Made by a program: the position numbers and the translations under genes. The notes below the pieces were generated by a model. It was not told the DNA's origin and did no database searches. It saw only the letters and a program-made list of their open reading frames with translations. Of a stretch of 64,000 nt of DNA, positions 32,790-44,194 are shown one piece after another. Origin of the DNA: Lepus europaeus (lineage: Eukaryota; Chordata; Mammalia; Lagomorpha; Leporidae); the NCBI RefSeq assembly GCF_033115175.1, contig NC_084837.1, positions 21,824,266 through 21,888,265 on the forward strand. The letters run 5' to 3'. Numbering within the stretch: position 1 is the first letter of the stretch; the number at the start of each line of letters is the position of its first letter.

Positions 32790-33480
32790 CTGCATTCATT
32801 GATTCATTGATTCGACAGTCACTTGTGTGCTTATTAAGCACCAGACTCGAGTCCTGGGGATATAGCAGTGATCAAATGACCAGAGGTCTCTCTTCTCAAG
32901 ATATTTATGTTCTGGGAAGTGGGGAGAGATGGCTATTTAAATAAATCATAAATAAACAAGGATGTAAGTGGTGCATGCCATGGAGAGAAAGCAAGACAAA
33001 AAGGACAATGGTCATGGGGTGCGTGGGGTGCTGGTGGCCTGTGTTGTGAAGTAGGGTGGCTGGGAAAGGCCTCTCTGGGAAGAGGAAAAAGGTGCCTTTT
33101 GAGTAATGAGCCAGAGGTGCAGGCCCCAGGAGGGGGAGCAGGCCAGGCACAGGAAACAGGAAGTGCAGAGGCCCCCAGGAAGGCTGTGTGCTTGGGCTGT
33201 TTGCAGTCCACTAAGGCCAGTGTGCCCCGGCCACAGCAAGGAAGAAGAGAGCAGGAGGTGCATGGAGAGTGGGGCCTGGAGGGCCATTGGCAGGGCCCCA
33301 TCTACGCTGGGAGAGCCGGGAGCTATGGAGGGTTTGTGGGGAGGGCCGACTGTGGTGGGCTGCTCCGTGGGAACATGGTGAGGGGTGATGGTGGCAGGAG
33401 GAGGGACGGGGACACAGAAGTGAGGCAACTCTGGCCAGGATGGAGGAGACAGCCAGGAGCACTGTGGAGCAGCGTGGGGG
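32790..33480 (-). repeat. L2 LINE 3'-end remnant, long copy
   Basis: Reverse L2 terminus: ttgattcattgattcgacag, gcttattaagcaccagact, ctggggatatagcagtgatc, then ggctgggaaaggcctctctg and ggaaacaggaagtgcagagg. The large open frames on both strands here are chance frames in L2. Confidence 0.8.
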
Positions 33481-34605
33481 TGAGGAGTGGGCTGGCACTG
33501 GCTGGGCTGGGTTGACCTTGACATCCCCTGCCCGCTCTCTCCTGCAGTTTGGAATCCAGGTAGGCAGGCGATGGTCTGGAGATTTGTTAGGATGCTTGTC
33601 CCTAGCAGGGGTGGCGAGGACTGCCTGCGGGGCACGATGTGGAAGGGCTCAGGTCCCCGTGGGAGGAGGGAGCCCCTCCAGGACTCCAGGCCCCTTCTCT
33701 GGCTGCAGCTCTGCTCCGGGTGGATTTACCTGACCACACGTCTTCCCTCAGCCCCGGTGCGTGCGCTGTAGTCACCCGTGGTCCAGCGGCCATGCGAAGG
33801 AAGTGACCTCATAAGCGTGCCGTGCGCGCCACACAGCGTGGGTTGGAGCGTGACACCGGGCCGCGCGCTCTGGTTTACACCAAACCCAACAGCTCGCGGC
33901 CTGCAGAGTCTCAGTATGAATAGCTGGAGAGCCTGACCTGGACAGCCTCATTTCTCATTCCTTTCTTGTTACAGGTAATAGAGCTGAAAATGTGGTTTTA
34001 ATTATAGCACTAATGAAAACTGAAAATCCAGACAGACACTTGCCGAACTCTGCTGCGCTTTATATTACATTTGTGCTCACTACAAAGTGCCCAGCTGGGT
34101 GTAACGTTATCCGCCTCTCCTCGAGCATCCGCCCGACTGAAGCTGGATAATTGATGTGTACTTTGGCAGGAGGTCAGCTTAAAGGGTTTTTTTTAAAGAC
34201 TTTTTTTTTTTTTCTAAAAACATCTTTAACGGTATTTGGGGGGAAAGAATACGTTTATTACCTGAGCTGGGAGAACATTTCTCTGGGCTTCTCTACACTC
34301 CCGACCCCCACCCCCATTTCAAACTTCTAGAACATTCTACACGCTATCTTCAGAAGAAACTCCAAGGCCAGACGTGAGCTCCTGGGGTGACTTTTTAACA
34401 CAGAGCTGTGGAACTTTGCAAGGCGATTCCTAACCAGGCACACCTCAGCGCTCTGTTCCTCCTGGTAAGAGGATACATTCAGAATCTGAAAGGGAGCCCT
34501 GAGGGCCACTGTCACATGAAGGCCACACCCATGGTGTCCTCTCCGGCGGTCTACAGCTGCTCCACAGCCCCTCATCACAGGCCCGGCAGCTTTAGGATGT
34601 ACAGT
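33481..34605. other. Repeat-poor intergenic stretch, candidate regulatory island
   Basis: 33770-33900 is CpG-enriched. 33960-34190 is AT-rich with several TAAT cores (ttttaattatagcactaatg, ctggataattgatgtg) and no identifiable repeat. T and A runs follow at 34190-34220. Confidence 0.4.
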
Positions 34606-34752
34606 TGCCAAATAAAATACAGGACACCCAGTTAAACCTGAATTTCAGATCAAATGCAAATACTTTCACGTTCTTAATTAACTGTTGTTTATCTGAAAGT
34701 CAAGTTTAATTGGGCATCCAGTAGTCTCATTTGTTGAATCTGGCAACCCTAC
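34606..34752. mobile_element. Palindromic MITE-like element
   Basis: The left arm (gttgccaaataaaatacagg, acacccagttaaacctgaat, ttcagat) is the diverged reverse complement of the right arm (atctgaaagtcaagtttaat, tgggcatccagtag, tctggcaaccct), giving a hairpin of about 147 bp. Confidence 0.8.
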
Positions 34753-35079
34753 CTCTGGAGTTTCTGTGATGGACACAGGTCTGCTACAGGACTTCCAGAG
34801 AGTTCTCACCTATCACTTAAGCAACTGTAGATTCCACTTGGAGATTGAGTGAGCTTAGCTTCGTTCTAGCACACTGCAGGCCTCACCCACACCTACCTGC
34901 CCTTGACATCGCTCTCTCCTGCTCCTCAGGCCACAGCCAAGTGCCCCAAGTTCATCTCCATGTTTCCCATGACTGGAATGCTTGGCATGGCCAATGTCAA
35001 AAATAGTGAAGCATTTTTCAGATATTCACTGGTGAGGGTGGTTCTTTGCTGGTGTGGTGGGTGGCCCGGGGCAAACTGC

Positions 35080-35665
35080 TCTTTGCCATTTAATTTATAA
35101 TCTTGTTCTTTGAGTTTTGCATAGGTGGACTGTTCATATTACATACGTAGATTTCAGCAAAACAGAAAAGGTAGAAAGTAAGACGTCTCCCTTCCCCTTC
35201 CTCCTCTTGTCCAGGCCTCCCGCTCTCTTCCCCATTGGCAACATTTACCGTGAGTTTGTTATTTACTCTTTCAGAAATATTTATGTTCACATACACAAAT
35301 CAACATATATCCCCCTTCCTCCTTGGTTCTACACAGCTGTTGGCATCCCGGATCCACTGCACTTTCTGCACTAGAGCCTCTACCGTGTCTCACTTGCTAT
35401 TCCTTGGGGAGCTTGTCATAGCGTGGTACAAAGTACTTTCCTGTTCTTTATGTGCTATTACATGATAGGACATTGTGTGTTTCGTAGATTGTTTAATCAG
35501 CCTCCTTTGGAAGGAACTTTATCTATTTATCTTGGCAAACGAGTTTGGTTCTTGGTTCCAAAAGTCTGCTATTATGAACAACAACATGGTACGTGCATCC
35601 ATTTGTATTCCTGTGACTAGATCTTAGATTAAATTCCTAGATACAGAGCTGTTGGCCAGAGATAT
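35080..35665 (-). repeat. L1 LINE 3'-region remnant
   Basis: Reverse L1-like sequence, clearest at tctgctattatgaacaacaa and tagattaaattcctagatac, with weaker similarity back to about 35080. Confidence 0.55.
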
Positions 35666-35703
35666 CAATATAAATCCGCGTGCCTTCATGGTTTGCCAAA
35701 GGT

Positions 35704-36175
35704 CTCTGTCTTAGTTTCCTATGGTTGCTGTGACAAATTTACCACAAATGTGCGGTGGCTTCAAACGACATAATATTCTTATCTTTCAGTTTGGAGGTCG
35801 GAAGTCCGAAAATCAAGATATCCACAGGGCACTGCCTTTCCCGGCTCCTAGAAGCTGCCCGGATTCCTTAGCTGGGCCTCCTTTCTGCAGCTTTGAGGCC
35901 AGCACTCTAGCATCTTCGAATCTGTCTTTTTCTGACGCGTGTTTTGTCATCTTACCCTCTGACCTGTCACTCTTGCCTCCCTTTGGTACAGGCCATGAGC
36001 AGTAGAGTGGGCTCACCTGCGCGGTCCAGGCTACCGGCCTAATTTCAAGATCCGTAGCTCTAATCACATCGACAAGGTCCTCTTTGCCACATGAAGGTAG
36101 CACAGTCACAGGCACGTGGCTCTATTTGTGAGGCCCTTATTCAGACATCCAGACTCTAAGTTGTACCAACTTAAG
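35704..36175 (-). repeat. MaLR-type (MLT1/MST-like) LTR remnant
   Basis: Starts tcttagtttcctatggttgc with gtggcttcaaacgacataat and tttggaggtcggaagtccga, the reverse complement of the 3' end of an ERVL-MaLR LTR, and ends in diverged LTR sequence. Non-coding. Confidence 0.6.
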
Positions 36176-36899
36176 CTTCTATCACATAGAATGTGCAATC
36201 ACATTTTATGAATCTTTACCAATCTGATAAAGAAATAAGATATCCCTGTAAATTTACACTGAATTCCTCCTATTTGAGCCGTCTAGACAAATCATTGCCT
36301 ATTTTTCTATCAGGCTGTCGCTCAGAACCTGGTAATATTAGTGAGAATAGATGGGGTTTTTGAGAAACAAGTTGTGTATATAGTTTTTAGTTTGTCATTT
36401 TCTACTTTGCTTAAGAAAGATTTTTCACTCCATAAAATGTTATTTTTGTGTCGTTGAGTTATCAGATTTATTTATGGCTTCTAGGTTTTGTGTCATAGTG
36501 TTTTCAAAGAGCTCCGCTTCAAGGTAATAAAGGAAATATAATCTCTTTAAATAAGTAAAAACAAGCACAGGGAATGTCTTGTCTTTGGTGAACAGGTAGA
36601 AAACACAAATCAACAGAAAGCAAGAGAAACCACCTAAAGTATACATTTTGCTGAGGATGCTAGGAGTGGCCGCTGGGCTGCAGGCTGGAAATGGGGGCCA
36701 GGCAGGCAGTGGCTACAGCTGTTGCACCTGCAGCGAGCAGGGGAGCCTCTTGTGAGCATCCCTTCCCAACTCCACCCTCAGCAGTGTCCATTGTAAGCTG
36801 AGTGGGGCAGATGGAGATTGTGTTGAGGCAAATAGCTTTAGATCTGTGTGCTTCTGAGTGCACATGTGTGCAATCACACACATTTGTTAAAATATCAGA
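36176..36899. other. AT-rich intergenic stretch, nothing recognised
   Basis: No gene or named repeat seen. Confidence 0.45.
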
Positions 36900-37115
36900 T
36901 TGCACATTCAGTCTGGTAACTTGCTGTTTGTCTCCTTAATAGTGTATTGCAACCATCTTTCCACCTCAATATATGCCTATCCGGGTCACTATTTTAATGG
37001 TTGTGTAGTATGCCACAGAGTGACGGATTGCATTTTGGCCAATTCTCTGTTATGAGACATTTATGAAACATCTGTATGTCTTGATTTCCCCCGCCTGTTG
37101 ATCTATGGGACTGCT
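36900..37115 (-). repeat. L1 LINE 3'-region remnant
   Basis: Reverse L1-like: actattttaatggttgtgta, gtatgccacagag, gacatttatgaaacatctg. Confidence 0.5.
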
Positions 37116-37668
37116 TGCCTTTCTCTCAAGGGTGTTGGGATTATCAGAGAGAAACTTTCACGAAGTACTTTGATAGCCTCAGATATACGAGACCTGTGCG
37201 AAGCCAGTGTTGCTGTTCTAACACTGCCAGCCAGGCCTTTGGAGAGAAGCCCTGGCTGTTTCTAGTGTAACTAGCCTCAGACCTCTTAGAAACATAAATT
37301 CTGGAGATATTCTTGTAGCAGCAGCCGCTCAGGCAGAAAGAACGCTGGTTCTAGAGAAATGGAATCCAAGAGATGGAAGCTTTGCCGTGAGTCAGACGGG
37401 GAAGGTGACAATTAAGCCACAGATAAAAAAAAGTGAGGACAAATCCCATCAAATCACTGTGGAGTTTCAAATGGGAGATTCAGGGTGAGGAATAAAAAGA
37501 GAAGATATTTTTGGGCTAAGAGACTTAAAGTGGGAATGACATTTCCTGGTTATCATTGACTTCAAAAGAAGTATAATACAATGATCATTCCTCCAGTATC
37601 TAGAATGCCCTGAACACTGGAGTTTGGAGATTTTTTAAAATTTTTAAAAATTTTTTATTTTTTTTTTA
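37116..37668. other. Intergenic stretch ending in A/T-rich tract
   Basis: No gene recognised. The A/T-rich end (37628-37668) belongs partly to the adjacent SINE tails. Confidence 0.45.
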
Positions 37669-38008
37669 CTTTTTTTTTTTGACAGGCAGAGTGGACAGTG
37701 AAAGAGAGAGACAGAGAGAAAGGTCTTCCTTTGCCGTTGGTTCACCCTCCAATGGCTGCTGCGGCTGGTGCACTGTGGCCGGCGCACCGCGCTGATCTGA
37801 TGGCAGGAGCCAGGTGCCTATCCTGGTCTCCCATAGGGTGCAGGGCCCAAGCACTTGGGCCATCCTCCACTGCACTCCCGGGCCACAGCAGAGAGCTGGC
37901 CTGGAAGAGGGGCAGCTGGGACAGAACCGGTGCCCCGACCGGGACTAGAACCCGGTGTGCTGGCGCCGCAAGGCGGAGGATTAGCCTAGTGAGGCGCGGC
38001 GCCGGCCA
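37669..38008 (-). mobile_element. Young-looking lagomorph C SINE inserted at another SINE's tail
   Basis: Reverse copy with gacaggcagagtggacagtg and head ggcgcggcgccggcca. It ends where the T run of the next SINE begins, consistent with insertion into that SINE's A tail. An extra cactgtggccggcgcac segment sits inside. Confidence 0.9.
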
Positions 38009-38344
38009 AGATTTTTTTTTTTTTTAAGATTTATTATTTGAAAGAGTTACAGAAAGAGGTAGAGACAGAGAGAGAGAGGTCTTCCATCTGCTGGTTTACG
38101 CCCCAAATGGCGGCAGTGACTGGGGTTGTGGGCTAAGCCGAAGCCAGGAGCCAGGAGCTTCCTCTGGGTCTCCCACATGGGTACAGGGACCCAAGCACTT
38201 GGCCTATCCTCTGCTGCTTTCCCAGGTTCATTAGCAGGGAGCTGGATCATTAGCAGTGGAGCAGCCAGGACTCAAACTGGTGCCCGAATGGGATGCTGGT
38301 GCTGCAAGTGGGGCCCTTAACCCACTGTGCCATGGTGCTGGCCC
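38009..38344 (-). mobile_element. Lagomorph C SINE, adjacent pair with the preceding copy
   Basis: Reverse copy from the T run to gccatggtgctggcccc. Confidence 0.9.
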
Positions 38345-39341
38345 CAGTATGGAGAATTAAAAGAAATGTAAGAAAGGAATGAGTGGAGTGATGTTAATCA
38401 TGAAAAGCTGGGATTTTTCTGAGTTCATAAACACCTTTGAACAACCTCTTGGCGAGGCTTTGGTGATATCCAGAACCAGTGGCTACGGAACATGCTTTTG
38501 AGGGTGAAACACAGGGTCACTGCACTCAGGCGAGAGTTCACAGAATTATCTGTGCCGTTGTTTTCTGAGCGGGATTCTCACCTACACAGAGGAGGTGGGC
38601 GTTCTCAACCTCATCAACAAATGCTAAGAAAGGCCATTACCAATATGTGGAATGTTAATGAGTGCCGACACCAAGGCTTTGAACATCACCTTTTGGTGAT
38701 TCCTTGAGCCTCAGGGCAAACAGACGCTCTGGGCTGAAACGCGGTGGATCCTGTGTGGGGTTGGAGTCCTGAGACCGATTGTTGCCACTGGAAGGCAGTG
38801 TTGCCCAGTCACTGTGTTCGTGTCGGGTATTGGGCGAGTCTGAAGAGGGGCCTGAGTTTGCAGGAAGTGTTTTCTCTCATCTTCTGAATCTGGCAGAGGC
38901 TGTGGGCTGCTGGCGGATGGACCCTCCCTCGTAGGTGTTTCCTTGGGATTATTATGCCAAGTCGGTCTGTCCGTGTTGAGGTGGTGAGCCTCAGTTCCCG
39001 CTGGTCTCCACTCTCCTGGGCTGTAAAATGTGACCATCAGTCCTGGCAACCTGACAGCACCATCCCCACCCCACCAAAAAAAAAAAAAAAAAAGGCAGAA
39101 GACGGGATTTCCACATAGCCAGATTAAAAACTGACAAAATGAATTATAGAGGCATTCTTTCAGACGTCTCACTTTGATTTTTAGCTTTTATTAGGCCAAA
39201 TTATTTATGATTATCCTAGATTGTCTTTTGGTCTATTGAACGTGAGAGAACTTTAGGAGGATCATGGGTACTCAGAGAAAACAGATTCAATGGTTAAATA
39301 CTTTCTCTCCTTCTCACTGACTGTTCAGGTAGTGGTTTTTT
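38345..39341. other. Repeat-poor intergenic stretch
   Basis: No gene or named repeat; an A run of about 18 lies near 39077-39094. Open frames are short. Confidence 0.45.
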
Positions 39342-39662
39342 GTTTTTTTTTTTTTTTTTTTTTTTGACAGGCAGAGTAGACAGTGAGAGAGAGAGACAGA
39401 GAGAAAGGTCTTCCTTTTCCGTTGGTTCACCCTCCAATGGCTGCTGCGGCCGGCGCATCTCGCTGATCCAAAGCCAGGAGCCAGGTGCTTCTCCTGGTCT
39501 CCCATGGGGTGCAGGGCCCAAGCACTTGGGCCATCCTCCACTGCACTCCCAGGCCACAGCAGAGAGCTGGCCTGGAAGAGGGGCAAACGGGGACAGAATT
39601 CGGCGCCCCAACCGGGACTAGAACCCTTTGTGCCAGCGCCGCAGGCGGAGGATTAGCCTATT
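39342..39662 (-). mobile_element. Young-subfamily lagomorph C SINE, 5' truncated
   Basis: Long T run, gacaggcagagtagacagtg, body intact to gaggattagcctatttaggt, where the last head bases are missing. Confidence 0.9.
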
Positions 39663-40703
39663 TAGGTGCACACTTTAGGATTTAAGTGCCAAGTATTTAC
39701 TGTTGATTTTTTTGTAGCTGGCACCTCCTTCTAGACTATTAATAACCCCTTGTCTTTGAAAAGTGCTCTAAAAAGTGCAAGCCTTTGAGTATATTTTCTT
39801 GTCGGAGTCTCCTAAAGACTGGTGAATTGGGCAAAAGAGGAATCATGGTTTTTACTCTGAGCTTGCGAAACAAGTGCAGGTTGAGGGATGCCCCAGATGC
39901 CGCTCGGGTCACCTCCTGGTTCTGCACGGTGCCTGCCCGGCCTTCTGCAAACACACTTCACACCGCAGAGGCTGTGCGAGAAGGCTGGGGCACAGACATT
40001 TTCCGTGCCCTCCTTCCTGCTCCGGGTCCCAGGCAAACATGCCTCTCTTCGGCATTGTCCAGAAACAGCCAGCACACAGCATTTTTCCAGGCCATCCCAT
40101 GAATGAGGGGCTCTGTACATTAAAAGCCTTTCCGCTTCTTAGCGGCTTTATTCCCAAGAGTGTTTCCGTAGACATGTCTTTGACTTGAAAGGCCGTGGAT
40201 CACCTTTCAAACGTGGAATTGTCTTATCTGAAATACGTTCCTACCTGTGCTGAAAGACACAGGTACAATCAATGCCTTGATCATGCGGACGATCTCTCTG
40301 AGAAGTGCTTTAGATCCTGTGGGGCCTTAGGGTGCAGAGAGAAGGCTCCGAGCTGGGCGCCCTCCCCACGGGCCTGGCACCGAGGACGGTTTCAGCAAAC
40401 GGCCTGGGAATCCCTCTAATCCCTTCCGGGTTTTCAGCATCAGATAATTAACATAGTTCTAGATGCCGGCCACTTTGGCTCAGCCGATGCCTTTGTGTGC
40501 CACCTCGGAAACCGGAAGCTGCAGTGTGCCAGGTGGTAACTCAGTTGAAGAAGATTCTTTTGTCTGTTTTACCGGCCCTCAAAATGAACTGAAAATTAAA
40601 TTCACTTTCTCATTTCTCTCCAGCAAGATTCACGCGCAAGCAACTGACCCTGCTGTTCGGAGAAAGCAAAGTCAAACTCACTAGTGTTAAACAGACACGT
40701 GCT
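39663..40703. other. Repeat-poor intergenic stretch
   Basis: No gene recognised. Open frames near 39785-40190 overlap on three frames with no known homology. Confidence 0.45.
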
Positions 40704-40849
40704 AGGGGCTGGCATTGTGGCCTAGTGGGTAAAGCCGCTGCCTGCAACACCCACATCCCATATGGGTGCTGGTTTGTGTCCTGGCTGGAAGATCTCTTCC
40801 TCTCTCTACAACTCTGACTCCCAAATAGATAAATACAAGCAAGCAAGCA
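40704..40849 (+). mobile_element. Lagomorph C SINE with a large internal deletion
   Basis: The head (ggggctggcattgtggccta) runs to gtttgtgtcctggctg, then jumps directly to gaagatctcttcctctctct and the tail. Roughly 180 bp of body is missing. Confidence 0.85.
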
Positions 40850-41180
40850 TTGGGCTTGTTGTTGTGGTATAGCAGGCTAAGCCTCCACCTGAGTTCCCAG
40901 CATTAATTCTATATGGGCGCTGGTTCAAGTCCTGGCTGTTCCACTTCCAATCCAGCTCCCTGCTAATGCACCTGGGAAAGCAGCAGAAGATGGCCCAAGT
41001 CCTTGGGCCCCTGCCACCCACGTGGGAGACCCGGAAGAAGCTCCTAGCTCCTGGCTTCAGCCTGACCCAGTGCCCATCGTTGCTACCATTTGGGGAGTGA
41101 ACCAGTGGATAGATCTCTCTCTCTCTCTGTTCCTCTGCCTTTCAAATGGATAAAAATAAGTAAATAAAAATGAATTAAAA
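40850..41180 (+). mobile_element. Lagomorph C SINE, adjacent to the deleted copy
   Basis: Forward copy from tgggcttgttgttgtggtat to gcctttcaaatggataaaaa. The duplication aaacagacac flanks the pair as a unit (40689-40698 and 41188-41197). Confidence 0.88.
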
Positions 41181-41699
41181 TAGATGAAAACAGACACAGT
41201 CTGTAGGTTCCACAAAGTAGAGTCCTCGTGGAATAACCAGGTGTGTTTTTGCAAAGACGAGATGGATCATAGCTAATGCTCTTCCTTATGTTAATGTCAC
41301 ACAGGCTGGTGACACGTGCCTGTATCATATTAATAATATATCATGTACAACTTCTGATTTAAAATCAAATTTTTAAAGACTGGAGTTTTTACTGTGAGAG
41401 TTTGATTTGCAAGCAGTTATGAGAACTACTGAGAGATCCCATGTACTCCTTCCTCAGTTCTCCCCAGAGTAGCATTTTGCAAAAGCGCAGGGTGGTATCA
41501 CATCCAAGGTACTCGTAGTAAGAGAATCCTATGATCATGCTCAGGTTCTGCGGTTTTACTTGGATCCGTCTGTGTATGTGTGATGTATTTAGTTGTGTGC
41601 TGTGTGCAGTCTCATGGTGTGTAGGCTCATGAATCCGTCAGCACACTCAAACCACTGAGCAGATCCATTGCCACAAAGATTCTTCATTTCGCTCTTTTA

Positions 41700-42277
41700 G
41701 TTTTAAAAATTATTATTATTATTGGAGGTTGCTAGCAGCTGGGGCTAGGGCTGGACTAAGCCAAAGCAGGGAGCTAGGAACTTAATCTGGGTCTCCCATA
41801 TGGGAAGCAGGAATCGAACCACTTGAGCCACCACCTGATGGTCTCTCAGGAGCTGTATTGGCAGGAAGCTGAGCCTGGAGTCAAGCCCAGGACTCTGATG
41901 TGGGAGGCAGGCATTTGTTTTTTAATAAATATTTTTTTCAGAGATTTTTTTCACTTAAAATTGAAGGAGATATGGGGGGAGAGAGAGAGATCAAACCTTT
42001 CATCTGATGGTTCATTCCCCAAATGGCTGAAATGGCTGGGGCTGGGCCAGGCTGAAGGCAGGAGCCATGAGCTTCTTTCAGGTCTCCCACATGAGTGCAG
42101 GGGCCCAAACACTTGCACCATCTTCTACTGCTTTCCCAGGTGTATTGGCAGGGAGCTGGATTGGAAGTGGAGCAGCCCATATGGGATGCCGGCACTGTAG
42201 ACAGCGGCTTAACCCTCTATGCCACAGCGTCGGTCCCAGGGAGGTATTTTAACAGCAAGACCCAGAGCTTCCCCCAG
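41700..42277 (-). mobile_element. Outer C-type SINE of a nested pair
   Basis: Body at 41700-41917 (gctagggctggactaagcca, tcaagcccaggactctgatg); 5' remainder at 42239-42277 (ttttaacagcaagacccaga). Its target-site duplication is ttcgctctttta (41688-41699) and tttgctctttta (42278-42289). Confidence 0.82.
41918..42238 (-). mobile_element. Inner C SINE of a nested pair
   Basis: Complete reverse copy ending cacagcgtcggtccc, inside the older SINE; flanking gggaggcaggcattt and gggaggtatttt look like its duplicated target. Confidence 0.88.
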
Positions 42278-42837
42278 TTTGCTCTTTTACAGCCACAGTC
42301 ACCTCCTTCCTGCTCTGCCTGCCATTTCCTGGCCAAGGCAAGCACTCATCTGTCCTCCATGTCTACAATGTTTCCATTTCAAAAGGTTGTATAAGTGGAA
42401 TCAGACAACAGGTGACATTTCAGGATGGGCTGTTTCTCACTCAGCATGATTTGCAGGGTGTTTGTCCGAGGTGTCGTGTGTAACCATACGATGCGGTGTT
42501 GTATTCCGCGGCATAGCTGTATCACAGTTTGTTTATCCGTTTTCCTGTTGGAAGACATGACATTGCTCCAGTCTGGGGCTGCTGAGTGTGCACATCCAGT
42601 GTGAACACCAAGCGTTCATGTCTCAGTGGGAAATGCCCAACGCCGAGAGCCCTTCCAAGAGGAACAGCTACTGAAAGATCTTGTGCGAGCCTTTGTAGAG
42701 ACTACAGACTTGTAAGCACCGTGTAGCTCGGTTGTGTCTTGTCCTAGCTCAACAGAGAGTCTTTTCTGCATGTAAATCATTTGAACTTCAGCCAGTTGTT
42801 AAGAGATTGCTTCATGGAGAGATGAAGTTTTAGTAAC

Positions 42838-42862
<25 letters not shown>
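42838..42862. repeat. (CA)n microsatellite
   Basis: Uninterrupted CA run of about 12 units. Confidence 0.95.
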
Positions 42863-42869
<7 letters not shown>

Positions 42870-42943
42870 CAGTCATGGCTTCCTGCTTTGTCTTCCCACC
42901 TCTCGACTCTCCCACTCCTAGGGAGGCCCTCTGTGGTCTCCAT

Positions 42944-43041
42944 GTTGGAAGTGGAGCAGCTGGGACTTGAACCTGAGCCCATATGGGATGCTGGTGCTGA
43001 AAATGGAGGCTTAAACTGCTATGCCACAGCTGTTGTCGCCA
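42944..43041 (-). mobile_element. 5' fragment of a lagomorph C SINE
   Basis: Only the head-side 98 bp remain: ttggaagtggagcagctggg, cccatatgggatgctggtgc, tgctatgccacagc. Confidence 0.85.
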
Positions 43042-43859
43042 TGTTGTATTGTGGTCATTTGGGCATAGACCTCTCACCCTGTCGGCCTCTCAAGTCCTTG
43101 AGAGCTGGGCTTCTGTCTTAAACATCTCAGTGATGCAGGGCAGATCCCTAACAGATGCTTCTTAGAAATTCTTTTTTTTTTTTTTTTTGGTATAGGATGG
43201 TTTATAAATCGTCCACTATATTTAATTTTCATTGAGCTAATTTGCTAAAAAAATAGAAAAAATTATCTTGATATCTTGCTATTATGCCATGATGATTTTA
43301 TGTAAAGAATTCCCAATTAAGACCTTCCTTTGGAAAAAAATTGTAGTTTAACCTTTTTTAGGATAAAGGGAATTTATGAAGTTCAGAATGTATAGAGTCC
43401 AATATTTCACCTGAGAAAACCAGATTAAGAATTCAGCTCTCCCATGCATAATGTCATAAACTGACATAATCCAACATTAAACCCAAACCAGCCTTTTGTG
43501 GTGGGATGAGTGCCTGTGTGATATTTAAAAATCCGTTTTGACAGTTGGAAGGTATTTAATGTCACTTCGATTCAGGTTTATATGAGGTCAGATTTCAGCA
43601 TCGCTCTCTGGAGGCTCTACCGTTATAGCAGAAAGGATATCAGAAGTCAGGGATAATTTTATCTTCAGCATCAGTGGTTTGAGCTTGAGATTCAATTTTG
43701 AACTTCATAGTTGATGTTGCATTCTGGGTATTCCAGCTGTAGCCTTTCTATATCACACTGCTTTGGTCCAATCTCAAGATGTCAAGGCCCAATAGTCTAG
43801 CAGCCCAGAGTTGGTCTTTAGTTATGGGAATAAATTCAACTTTGAAATATCTACATGCT
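43042..43859. other. Repeat-poor AT-rich stretch, candidate regulatory island
   Basis: Apart from a T run near 43170 no repeat is recognised. No coding block; candidate for conservation testing. Confidence 0.4.
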
Positions 43860-44194
43860 GGGGTGGCAACTGTGGCACAGTGGGTTAATACCCTGGCCTA
43901 AGGCGCCGGCATCCCATCTGGGCACCAGTTCAAGACCCAGCTGTTCCACTTCCGATTCAGCTCTCTGCTATGGCCTGGGAAAGCAGTTGAAGATGGCCCA
44001 AGTCCTTGGGCCCCTGCATCCGCGTGAGAGACCCGGAAGAAGCTCCTGGCTCCTGGCTTTGGATTGGCGCAGCTCCGGCCATTGTGGCCAATTGTGGAGT
44101 GAACCATTGGATGGAAGACCTCTCTCTCTCTGTCTCTACCTCTCTCTGTGTAACTTTGACTTTCAAATAAATAAAAAAATCTTTTTTAAAAAAA
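43860..44194 (+). mobile_element. Lagomorph C SINE, full length
   Basis: Forward copy with 16-bp duplication gaaatatctacatgct (43844-43859) and gaaatatcaacatgct (44195-44210), one mismatch. Confidence 0.95.

Larger units (their letters stand above)
41380..42720 (-). repeat. L1 LINE 3'-region remnant split by nested SINEs
   Basis: Left piece 41380-41699 (agagatcccatgtactcctt, gtagcattttgcaaaagc, ttgccacaaagattcttcat) and right piece 42278-42720 (ttttacagccacagtcacct, ataagtggaatcagacaaca, cacagtttgtttatccgt) are consecutive parts of one reverse-oriented old L1. Confidence 0.78.

Noticed and set aside
33012..33635. 207-codon minus-strand and 138-codon plus-strand frames
   Set aside because: They lie over an L2 remnant and GC-rich flank, overlap on opposite strands and resemble no protein.
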